Of a stretch of 12,360 bases of DNA, positions 5,465 to 11,614 are shown one piece after another. Source of the DNA: Sphingomonadaceae bacterium. Its GTDB lineage: Bacteria; Pseudomonadota; Alphaproteobacteria; Sphingomonadales; Sphingomonadaceae. Every line of letters begins with the position of its first letter. The stretch's first letter is position 1. The stretch lies in the NCBI GenBank assembly GCA_016742125.1, contig JACVCM010000090.1, forward strand, positions 1 to 12,360. The letters are read 5' to 3'. A program made the position numbers and the translations under genes. A model generated the notes under the pieces. It was not told where the DNA came from. It made no database searches and saw only the letters and a list, made by a program, of their open reading frames with translations.

Positions 5465-7243
5465 ATGCAGTTTTTTGCACGCTCATTGCTTTTCACCGCA
5501 GCTCCGATTGTCTTGCTCGCAACTGCCCCCGCGGCCAGTTCGCGATACGAACCCGTAATCGACAGCCTGAAGACGCTGGGTTCGATTTGTGGGCAGCGAT
5601 TGGCGAAGAACCCTATGCGGCTGGATCCTGCGCGATATCGCTTGGCGTATGAATATGCGCAAAAGGTTAGCCCGGTAGCAGGGACAGTTCCACTTGTCCA
5701 AGGCCTCGAAAAGGTCAGCATGCCCATCAGCACCACAAGTGACAAGGCGAGGCAATATTTCAACCAGGGTCTCGCGCTCACTTATGGTTTCAACCATGAA
5801 GGTGCAATTCGGTCATTTCGGGCTGCGCAAAAACTCGATCCCGAATGTGCAATGTGTTTCTGGGGAGAGGCCTATGCTTTCGGTCCCAACATTAACGCCC
5901 CGATGGACCCGGAAAGCAACGCCCAAACCAGGGCTGCCGTCGATCGAGCTATGCAACTGCGAACCAATGCTGCGGCTTGGGAACGCGCGCTAATCGAAAC
6001 GCTACCTGTTCGTTACGACGATAATAGCAATGCCGATAGGGCGGCGCTGGATATGGCCTATGCCAATGCGATGCAGCAATTGGCGCAGCGTTTCCCGCAT
6101 AATGACGATATCGCCGCGCTCACAGCCGAATCTATCATGAACACACGCCCATGGGATTACTGGGAAATCAATGGTCGACCAAAAGGCGATATCGGAAAGG
6201 CCGTCGGCCTGATCGAAACGGTGCTGGCAAGAAACCCCGAACATCCCCAAGCCATTCACCTCTATATCCACCTGATGGAAGCTTCGGGCGATCCATCAAA
6301 AGCCGAGGCGGCTGCAGATCGGTTGGCCAAACCATTGCTGCCCGGGTCGGGTCATCTGGTCCACATGCCTGCGCACCTGTTTCACGTCGTCGGCAGATAC
6401 AAGGACTCGATCGATGTCAATATAGCCGCGGCGGAGGCTGACGAGGCATGGTTTGCCCAATCAGCAGATTCAGGCATCTACCGCTTCGGCTATTACCCGC
6501 ACAATGTTCATTTCATTATCGCTTCGGCGCAACTTGGCGGCGACAAAGATATCGCGCTGAATCAATCTGAACGGCTGCGTGGCATATTGGGCGTCGATGT
6601 TGCAATGGCGTTGCCTTGGGTGCAGGTGATTTATGCCGCTCCCTATTTCGCCCACGCACAGTTCAGCTCTCCGGCTGAAATCCTTGCCCAACCGGCACCG
6701 GACGTGCGGCTACCCTATGCAACCGCGATGTGGCATTATTCACGTGCGATCGCCGCAGCGATGAAATCCGATGCTGCAATGGCCAGTGGCGAAATTGCTG
6801 AAATCCGTAAGCTGCGGGAAACAGTGGATTTTGGATCTATGATCGCCGCCGGCGTGCCGGCACCGGATCTGCTGCAACTTGCCGAGGAAGTCGCGAAGGG
6901 CCGCATTGCCTATACCCGGAAACGATTCAAGGATGCAGTAGCGCATTATACTACAGCGACCGAAATAGAGGGCCGCATTCCCTATATGGAACCGCCTTAC
7001 TGGTATTATCCGGTGCACCAATCATTGGGCGCGGCACAACTCGCAATTGGCGATGTGGCCGACGCGCGCCAAAGCTTCCTGGCTGCACTGATCAAGTCGC
7101 CAAACAACGGGTGGGCGCTTTACGGACTTGCCGAGGCTCAACGACGCCTTGGTGACAAGCCAGCGATGCGCGGCACATTGAGCGCCCTGGACAAGGCGTG
7201 GCTTGGCAAAGATCGCAAGGCACTGAGGCTTTCGAGACTGTAA
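5465..7243 (+). CDS. Exported tetratricopeptide-repeat protein of unknown function
   Basis: The 592-residue protein begins with a Sec signal peptide (MQFFARSLLF then a hydrophobic core, cleavage likely near residue 24). GGAGG at 5454-5458, 6 nt before the ATG, fixes the start. A TPR-type helix pair covers about 95-130 (FNQGLALTYGFNHEGAIRSF) and leads into DPECAMCFWGEAYAFGPN with a CxxC pair (Cys128, Cys131). A His-rich middle follows: HLYIHLMEAS (265-274), HLVHMPAHLFHVVGRY (297-312) and YYPHNVHF (343-350). More TPRs lie at about 470-585. Related periplasmic TPR proteins with the AMCYWG and HxPxHxxxxxG motifs occur widely, but their role is not known to me. The conserved His and Cys suggest metal or heme binding, which is inference. 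The gene is monocistronic and its stop lies 7 bp from the convergent osmC stop. Confidence 0.85.
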   Translation: MQFFARSLLFTAAPIVLLATAPAASSRYEPVIDSLKTLGSICGQRLAKNPMRLDPARYRLAYEYAQKVSPVAGTVPLVQGLEKVSMPISTTSDKARQYFNQGLALTYGFNHEGAIRSFRAAQKLDPECAMCFWGEAYAFGPNINAPMDPESNAQTRAAVDRAMQLRTNAAAWERALIETLPVRYDDNSNADRAALDMAYANAMQQLAQRFPHNDDIAALTAESIMNTRPWDYWEINGRPKGDIGKAVGLIETVLARNPEHPQAIHLYIHLMEASGDPSKAEAAADRLAKPLLPGSGHLVHMPAHLFHVVGRYKDSIDVNIAAAEADEAWFAQSADSGIYRFGYYPHNVHFIIASAQLGGDKDIALNQSERLRGILGVDVAMALPWVQVIYAAPYFAHAQFSSPAEILAQPAPDVRLPYATAMWHYSRAIAAAMKSDAAMASGEIAEIRKLRETVDFGSMIAAGVPAPDLLQLAEEVAKGRIAYTRKRFKDAVAHYTTATEIEGRIPYMEPPYWYYPVHQSLGAAQLAIGDVADARQSFLAALIKSPNNGWALYGLAEAQRRLGDKPAMRGTLSALDKAWLGKDRKALRLSRL

Positions 7244-7250
7244 CCCGCTG

Positions 7251-7670
7251 CTAACCTAGCAATGTGTTGATATTGATCTGGTTGGTTAGTGTTTGGTGGA
7301 GCGGGCATTTTTCCGCAATTTCGACGAGTTTCGCGCGTTGCTCATCATCGAGCCGCCCCTCCAGCCGCACAATACGATCGATCATGTCTACCGGCTGGCC
7401 ACCATTTTCTCCGGCACGCTCTTCCTTGGAGTGTTCCAGCGTCACGTGCACCTTGTCCAGTGACCAACCTTTCCGCGCAGCATACATTTCTAGCGTGATC
7501 GAGGTGCAGGCGCCAAGCGCCGACAACAGCAATTCATAGGGCGTCGGCCCATTGTTGATTCCGCCAACCTCCACAGGCTCCCCTGCCGCCCACTCATGCA
7601 TCCTAGCCCTGATCAATTGGGCATAGGTGCCGTCGGTGCTTTCGACTGTGGCGGTCGGATTATCCGTCAT
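7251..7670 (-). CDS. OsmC-family thiol peroxidase-like protein
   Basis: The 139-residue protein has the OsmC/Ohr fold signatures. GACTSITLEMYAARKGW carries Cys55 in the first conserved helix, and EKCPLHQTLTN carries Cys122 in the second; these are the two positions of the reactive cysteine pair in Ohr/OsmC. A role in reducing organic hydroperoxides is therefore plausible, but it belongs to the general YhfA/OsmC-like branch (the same domain is found fused to hydrolases), so I do not give a symbol. The ATG at 7670 overlaps the stop of the upstream 40-residue gene (ATGA, 7670-7667), with AAGGGA 11 nt and GGAA a few nt upstream. It is the last gene of the mipZ-led run. No T-tailed terminator separates it from the convergent TPR gene. 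Confidence 0.9.
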   Translation of the reverse strand: MTDNPTATVESTDGTYAQLIRARMHEWAAGEPVEVGGINNGPTPYELLLSALGACTSITLEMYAARKGWSLDKVHVTLEHSKEERAGENGGQPVDMIDRIVRLEGRLDDEQRAKLVEIAEKCPLHQTLTNQININTLLG

Positions 7671-7789
7671 GGTTCCATTCCCTTGTCACGTTTGGCGGCC
7701 GCAATACGCCTTTTCAGAAAACCATATAGAAGAAGGTGAAACCCGACCAAAATGAGTATGGCTGCAGCGATGATTTTCGCCCCGGTCAA
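7667..7789 (-). CDS. 40-residue single-pass membrane protein (TTG start), unrecognised
   Basis: A TTG at 7789-7787 opens a 41-codon frame ending with TGA at 7669-7667. Support for coding is strong for its size. GGAGG at 7800-7796 lies 6 nt upstream. The TTG overlaps the preceding stop (TTGA). The stop overlaps the osmC start (ATGA). The frame fills the whole gap between two genes. The peptide is (M)TGAKIIAAAILILVGFHLL then LYGFLKRRIAAAKRDKGMEP: one hydrophobic helix at about residues 6-25 followed by a very basic tail (KRR, KRDK), which by the positive-inside rule predicts a cytoplasmic C-terminus. I recognise no family. It may act with the neighbouring 66-residue membrane protein, but that is inference. 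A non-coding reading of this stretch would have to explain both overlaps and the ribosome binding site. Confidence 0.7.
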   Translation of the reverse strand: MTGAKIIAAAILILVGFHLLLYGFLKRRIAAAKRDKGMEP

Positions 7790-7986
7790 TCACCGCCTCC
7801 GCCGCCGCCGTCGCACCCGCCGCCATCCGACGGAGCGCAGTCATTGCCACCCCCGCTTGTCACACCCGTCGCCGCACTGCTGTCAGCCTCGGCGCGCTTT
7901 TTTGTTTTTGCTGCATTTAGTGCGATGACCACCGTAAACAGGCTAATCGCCACCGCCAACAAAGCAATCATTACCGCCGTACTCAT
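7786..7986 (-). CDS. 66-residue Cys/Gly-rich single-pass membrane protein, unrecognised
   Basis: From the ATG at 7986 the protein reads MSTAVMIALLAVAISLFTVV, a transmembrane helix at about 4-24, then a basic stretch (AAKTKKRAEA) and a low-complexity tail at 41-66 with GGGNDC, DGGGCDG and a terminal run of six Gly before Asp. The two cysteines (Cys50, Cys58) in a Gly/Asp-rich tail recall many small membrane proteins of unknown role. An in-frame ATG at 8016 would add MKIADGGDEN and overlap the YdeI gene by 14 nt; I prefer 7986 because it puts the helix directly after the start, leaving a 16-nt gap. Gly codons at its 3' end (GGC GGA GGC GGT) also form the ribosome binding site of the next gene, whose TTG overlaps its stop. 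Confidence 0.7.
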   Translation of the reverse strand: MSTAVMIALLAVAISLFTVVIALNAAKTKKRAEADSSAATGVTSGGGNDCAPSDGGGCDGGGGGGD

Positions 7987-8002
7987 ATTCTCGTCACCCC
8001 CG

Positions 8003-8608
8003 TCAGCAATTTTCATATTTCCAGTTGCGTCGCTTGCCTGCAGCGAGCCATTCGATGGCCTGCGCTATCCGCTTATGTCGGGTTTCCGTACGCTTGGCAT
8101 CGATAATCCATTCGAGATATTCGCGGCGGGATGAGGGCGGGAAGCCTTCATAAGTCGTCTTCGCCGCCATATTGCCATCAAGCGCCGCCTGAAAGGCCGG
8201 TATCATGTCCAGCTCTGGCTTCGGATGCTTGCCCCGCCCTTCGACATGCGGCGGCTTTACACCATCTTCGATCAGCCGTTTCGCTTTGGCGATCCAAGCG
8301 GCTATCGTCTTTTCATCAGGCAGTTGATCGACCGAGGTAATGCGCCCCAGATCACCCATCGCCGCCATACGAGCCCCCGTGCCGCCGGTGACCATCTCGC
8401 CATGCCAGAAGCCAAAGGTCGCGTGGCGTTTGAACGCCGCCATATTGCAGACGATTTTGCCCTTGTAAACGAACGTCGGCATCCCCCATTTCATATCCTC
8501 GTCAACGTCCGGCAGGGCCGCATGGACCCGGGCACGCAATGTCTGAAGGATCGGCACGGCGAAAGGCTGTGCCTCGGCGATATAGGTGTCGATATTGCGG
8601 TCGGTCAT
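8003..8608 (-). CDS. DUF1801 / YdeI-OmdA family protein
   Basis: This 201-residue cytoplasmic protein has two parts. Residues about 10-100 are a DUF1801 (YdhG-like) domain with its signature MKWGMPTFVYKGKIVCNMAAF and KRHATFGFWHG. Residues about 136-201 are a YdeI / OmdA-type tail with MAAKTTYEGFPPSSRREYLEWI and KRTETRHKRIAQAIEWLAAGK. The whole layout matches the Bacillus YdeI-like family, for which iron-transport or bacteriocin-protection labels circulate without firm function. The ATG (8608-8606) overlaps the mipZ stop as ATGA and has no obvious Shine-Dalgarno, so translation probably relies on coupling to mipZ. Placement directly after a cell-division ATPase gives no mechanistic hint that I can defend. 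Confidence 0.85.
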   Translation of the reverse strand: MTDRNIDTYIAEAQPFAVPILQTLRARVHAALPDVDEDMKWGMPTFVYKGKIVCNMAAFKRHATFGFWHGEMVTGGTGARMAAMGDLGRITSVDQLPDEKTIAAWIAKAKRLIEDGVKPPHVEGRGKHPKPELDMIPAFQAALDGNMAAKTTYEGFPPSSRREYLEWIIDAKRTETRHKRIAQAIEWLAAGKRRNWKYENC

Positions 8609-9609
8609 TGTGCGGCGGACTCATTGTCTAAAGCGGGCGCAATCGCTTTGTTCAGTGCTGCGCTTGGCAGGTTCAATGAACGAAGCATCGCCCAAATCTC
8701 CTCGCGCGCGTTAGGTTGCAGGCGGCCGAGTTGGGGAATGGCATCGAGATCGAACAATGTCAGCCCTTGGGGAAACAATTCGCGATACGTCACCCGTTCG
8801 CGCAACCCCGGCACCAGCCGGAACCCGGCCACCGGGGCGATCTTCTGCAAGGCGTCCAACACTTTGCGCTCGTTCTTCGTTGCAAAATTGCGTGAACGGT
8901 TTTGCATTACTACCCAATCAATCGGTTTTGGACGAATGGCCAATCCTGGCTCTTTCAAATGCTCGACCAGACGGGCGAAATTGCCCAGCGTTTTGAATTC
9001 GCCGGTACGCGGATCGATGCGGCCGAGCATGTCGAGATCGATGAAGCTATCATTCACCGGCGTTACGATCGTATCTGCCATGAATATCGCCTTGCGGGCA
9101 ATCGGGGAGTCATGCCCACCGACATCGATGATGATGAAGCTGTGATGGATTCGCGCCATGCGAAGCTTTTCTTCCAGCTCACTCTCATTCTGCTGTGCCA
9201 GCATGATCTGCTCGGGTCCTGGCAGCTTGACGTCGAAAGCGCGTTCGCTTTCCTGCCGCGCCCACAATGCCCGATGCAGTGTCAGTTGCCGCAAATCGAC
9301 ATCCAGCGCCGCCACCTTTTCTCCGGCATTGCATAGCGCGATGCAGGTGTGAAAGGCCGAGGTGGACTTACCCACCCCACCTTTTTCATTTGCAAAAACA
9401 ATGATGTGCCCGCGATTGCCTGAAGCAGGATATTTCAGCCATGCCGGAGTCTCTTCGACGACGTGCGCATTGGGAAAACCATTGTCAAATGTTCGGTATT
9501 CAGGGTCGGGTGTCAGGCGGGGCGGCGGCCAAGGGGCGGGCGATACCGGGGCCGGCGGCAGCAAGGACCGTTTCGGGCTACGCCTGAACAAGCGTGAAAA
9601 GAATCCCAA
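8605..9609 (-). CDS. mipZ: MipZ-type ParA-family ATPase (division-site positioning)
   Basis: MipZ binds ParB near the origin, forms a polar gradient and blocks FtsZ assembly away from midcell in alphaproteobacteria. The product has 334 residues from the TTG at 9609. The Walker A KGGVGKST is at 76-83 with the deviant ParA lysine Lys76; DVDLRQ starts at Asp103; the Walker B FIIIDVGG is near 158-165. The MipZ-specific TPVNDSFIDLDMLG and VTYRELFPQGLTLFDL follow. The start choice is TTG with GGAGG at 9623-9619, 9 nt upstream. No ATG or GTG occurs in frame between the fasciclin terminator and Walker A, and the ATG at 9753 would require translating through that terminator. Residues 1-65 are an extra basic and Pro-rich segment (MGFFSRLFRRSPKRS, then PPAPVSPAPWPPP) absent from the roughly 270-residue Caulobacter protein. 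It heads a coupled run ending at osmC. Confidence 0.88.
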   Translation of the reverse strand: MGFFSRLFRRSPKRSLLPPAPVSPAPWPPPRLTPDPEYRTFDNGFPNAHVVEETPAWLKYPASGNRGHIIVFANEKGGVGKSTSAFHTCIALCNAGEKVAALDVDLRQLTLHRALWARQESERAFDVKLPGPEQIMLAQQNESELEEKLRMARIHHSFIIIDVGGHDSPIARKAIFMADTIVTPVNDSFIDLDMLGRIDPRTGEFKTLGNFARLVEHLKEPGLAIRPKPIDWVVMQNRSRNFATKNERKVLDALQKIAPVAGFRLVPGLRERVTYRELFPQGLTLFDLDAIPQLGRLQPNAREEIWAMLRSLNLPSAALNKAIAPALDNESAAQ

Positions 9610-9692
9610 TTGTTTCGACCTCCGGCAGCATCGGTTGATGGCGAAAAGAGCGACCGCGTTCAAGCGGCTTGTCAGTCGTGCGGGCCGCCATA

Positions 9693-9705
9693 TGTCATCA
9701 TGACA
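9693..9705. promoter_or_regulatory. Short inverted repeat TGTCA-N3-TGACA upstream of mipZ
   Basis: A 5-bp inverted repeat with a 3-nt centre lies directly after the fasciclin terminator (in minus-strand order) and 84 nt before the mipZ start. It could be an operator half-site pair. No regulator can be named from sequence, and short repeats like this occur by chance. Confidence 0.25.
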
Positions 9706-9740
9706 AAAAACCCCGCCCGGGGGAGGATCCGGACGGGGTT
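9704..9740 (-). terminator. Intrinsic terminator of the fasciclin gene
   Basis: On the minus strand AACCCCGTCCGG (9740-9729) pairs with CCGGGCGGGGTT (9720-9709): 12 pairs including one G-T, with an 8-nt loop, followed by a run of six T's that begins with the last two stem bases. It ends the fasciclin transcript about 95 nt after its stop and insulates mipZ from it. Confidence 0.9.
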
Positions 9741-9833
9741 CTTTGCGTCCCATTTTCCAAAGTGCTAGGGGTCGGGACGCTGATGCGGCGGGTTATTTCT
9801 GCGCTGCCGCAACGAAGGGACAAGCAAGATAGG

Positions 9834-10433
9834 TTAAGGCATCAGCACAGTGTCCATGGTGTGAATGGTGCCGTTCGATGCGATCATGTCCGGGGCAGTC
9901 ACGGTGGCCTTCCCGCCCTTGGCATCGGTTAGCACAATCTTGTCACCATCCATGGAGGCCTTCAGGCTGCCGCCGTTCAACGTTTTCACAGTTGCAGTAC
10001 CATTGCCGTCGGCAATCTGCTTGGCAAGATCGGCGGATTTGATGTTACCTGAAATCACATGATATTTCAGGATTCCACCAAGCTTGTCCTTGCTTTCCGG
10101 TTTCATCAGGCCGTCAAGCGTGGTCTTGTCCACCTTGTTGAAAGCATCGTTGGTCGGTGCCAGCACGGTAAAGGGTCCCGGACCGCTCAGCGTCTCAGCC
10201 AGACCGGCGGCTGTTACTGCGGAAACCAGTGTCGAAACGCCAGGATTTCCTTGTGCCAGCGCGACGATATTCTGGTCGCCAGTCGGTTCGGCCGCTATCG
10301 ATCCGGGCGCAGGATTGGAATCATCCTGAACGACTTCAGTGGTGGTGGCAGTGTCGGTCGGCGCTTCGCTGCTGCAAGCAGCCAGCGCGAGAGCCGGGAG
10401 CGTCGAAACCAGCAATATCTTCGTGATTTTCAT
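9834..10433 (-). CDS. FAS1 (fasciclin) domain lipoprotein
   Basis: The 199-residue protein starts MKITKILLVSTLPALALAAC; the LAAC lipobox with Cys20 predicts a lipid-anchored envelope protein. A Thr/Glu-rich linker to about residue 55 leads to one FAS1 domain (about 60-199) with its two conserved boxes: GPFTVLAPTNDAFNKV and, near the end, ASNGTIHTMDTVLMP; KYHVISGNI is the usual central motif. FAS1 domains mediate adhesion or envelope interactions; no specific ligand can be stated. AAAGGA lies 6 nt before the ATG at 10433. An in-frame ATG at 10535 would add 34 residues ahead of the signal peptide and is unlikely. Its promoter region resembles a general-stress promoter (next entry) and it is closed by the terminator at 9704-9740. 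It is divergent from prmC. Confidence 0.92.
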   Translation of the reverse strand: MKITKILLVSTLPALALAACSSEAPTDTATTTEVVQDDSNPAPGSIAAEPTGDQNIVALAQGNPGVSTLVSAVTAAGLAETLSGPGPFTVLAPTNDAFNKVDKTTLDGLMKPESKDKLGGILKYHVISGNIKSADLAKQIADGNGTATVKTLNGGSLKASMDGDKIVLTDAKGGKATVTAPDMIASNGTIHTMDTVLMP

Positions 10434-10470
10434 AGCAAGTCCTTTCTGTAAATGTCCCTCGCGGGCAAGT

Positions 10471-10496
10471 AACGTTGCGTCAGACAAAAAGGTTGC
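10471..10496 (-). promoter_or_regulatory. Putative EcfG (general stress sigma) promoter of the fasciclin gene
   Basis: On the minus strand GCAAC (10496-10492), a 17-nt spacer and CGTT (10474-10471) differ by one base from the EcfG consensus GGAAC-N16/17-CGTT of alphaproteobacteria. Predicted initiation near 10465 leaves a 5' UTR of about 30 nt with a proper ribosome binding site. One mismatch in the -35 lowers confidence. Confidence 0.4.
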
Positions 10497-10579
10497 AAGA
10501 TGATTGGGCAAAATCGCGGCGATCCAGCGTTTCATCCATTTTCCGTGGTAATTTAGCGACCGGCGGTTATGCGACAGCC

Positions 10580-11440
10580 ATGAGCGTCACCGTCCGATCT
10601 GCACTACGCGACGCAACCAACCGCCTTGCTGCCGTTAGCGAGACACCACGCCTTGATGCGGAGTTGCTGATGGCACATGCTTTAGGAGCCGGTCGGTCAG
10701 CAATGCTGCTAGACCAGTCGGAGCTTGCTGTTCCGGATGGATTTTGGAAGATGCTGGAACGGCGCGCTGGAAATGAGCCGGTGGCCTACATCACCGGTGT
10801 TCAGGGCTTTTGGGACATCGAACTCGTAGTGACGCCTGACGTATTGATTCCCCGGGCCGATAGCGAGACCCTGATCGACATGGCGATCGAAGCCTTGGCC
10901 GGACGGGCAGGGTCGCTCCGCATATTGGACCTCGGCACTGGTTCAGGCGCGCTTCTACTCGCGGCATTTTCGGCTTTTCCGGAAGCAACCGGTATCGGGA
11001 TCGACCAAAGCCTGTCGGCACTCGCCGTTGCCCGCAGCAATGCGGAACGGCTGGAATGTCAGGAGCGTTGCGTCCTGCTGCATCGCGACTGGAACTGCTC
11101 CGGATGGGCGGAGTCGTTGGGTAAGTTCGATCTCGTCCTGTGCAACCCGCCTTATGTTGAGGATAAGGCCGACCTTTCGCCGATGGTTGCCAATTACGAA
11201 CCGGATAGCGCCCTTTTTGCAGGCCCTGAGGGACTTGATGATTACCGCATCCTGATACCTCAGATCCCCGACCTGCTTGCGATCGGCGGATGCGCGATCT
11301 TTGAGATTGGCCACACCCAGGCCGAAGCCGTTAGCAATTTGGCAAGTAGGGCCGGGTTATCCACCGAAATGCGCCGCGATCTGGCTGGAAATCCGCGTGC
11401 GTTACGCTTTTCGCTTGGAATCGGGATGGCTAGAGGCTAG
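10580..11440 (+). CDS. prmC: Peptide chain release factor N5-glutamine methyltransferase
   Basis: PrmC uses S-adenosylmethionine to methylate the Gln of the GGQ motif in RF1 and RF2, which speeds translation termination. The 286-residue product has an N-terminal helical domain (1-75) and EPVAYITGVQGFW (66-78), typical of the family. It also shows IPRADSETLID (90-100), the SAM-binding LDLGTGSGALL (116-126) and the catalytic NPPY (189-192) that contacts the target Gln. The ATG at 10580 gives the usual length; an in-frame ATG at 10475 would add 35 residues that do not look like the family and would run into the fasciclin promoter region. The ribosome binding site is weak. In many alphaproteobacteria prmC follows prfA; here the upstream neighbour is divergent and prfA is not in the window. 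A DUF4167 gene follows, a common pairing. Confidence 0.93.
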   Translation: MSVTVRSALRDATNRLAAVSETPRLDAELLMAHALGAGRSAMLLDQSELAVPDGFWKMLERRAGNEPVAYITGVQGFWDIELVVTPDVLIPRADSETLIDMAIEALAGRAGSLRILDLGTGSGALLLAAFSAFPEATGIGIDQSLSALAVARSNAERLECQERCVLLHRDWNCSGWAESLGKFDLVLCNPPYVEDKADLSPMVANYEPDSALFAGPEGLDDYRILIPQIPDLLAIGGCAIFEIGHTQAEAVSNLASRAGLSTEMRRDLAGNPRALRFSLGIGMARG

Positions 11441-11466
11441 GACGGTTATCGCATCGCAGCAAAAAC

Positions 11467-11484
11467 GCCCGAAACCGGGCATTT
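11467..11484 (+). terminator. Weak terminator-like hairpin after prmC
   Basis: GCCCG (11467-11471), loop AAAC and CGGGC (11476-11480) are followed by ATTT only. The 5-bp stem and poor T-run suggest partial termination between prmC and the DUF4167 gene rather than a full stop. Confidence 0.4.
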
Positions 11485-11525
11485 CGCGCGAAGCCGCCCC
11501 CAGCGCAAAAGGAAGAATGCAGGGT

Positions 11526-11561
11526 CAAGGCAGACCTTGGCGCAACCCGGAAGGCCGGGTT
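11526..11561 (+). other. Two stem-loops in the leader of the DUF4167 gene
   Basis: CAAGG-CAGA-CCTTG (11526-11539) and AACCCGG-AAGG-CCGGGTT (11544-11561) are two perfect stems with 4-nt loops, separated by 4 nt, inside the 174-nt gap between prmC and the DUF4167 start. The second could end transcription weakly (GTTT then ACGG), or both may belong to a structured 5' UTR. I match them to no known riboswitch or leader family. Confidence 0.4.
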
Positions 11562-11614
11562 TACGGGGCACCAGCAACATTGGAAGTGCTAAGCAAAGGA
11601 CAGGGCAAATCCTG

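Noticed and set aside
8225..9145. Long plus-strand frame of 306 codons
   Set aside because: It is antisense to the YdeI and mipZ genes, which have clear domain motifs; its product shows no recognisable domain.
9610..9753. ATG at 9753 as the mipZ start (48 extra residues)
   Set aside because: The added stretch is the fasciclin terminator and its T-run read as codons; the TTG at 9609 has a proper ribosome binding site.
10434..10535. ATG at 10535 as the fasciclin start
   Set aside because: It would put 34 residues before a perfect lipoprotein signal peptide; the ATG at 10433 has AAAGGA in place.
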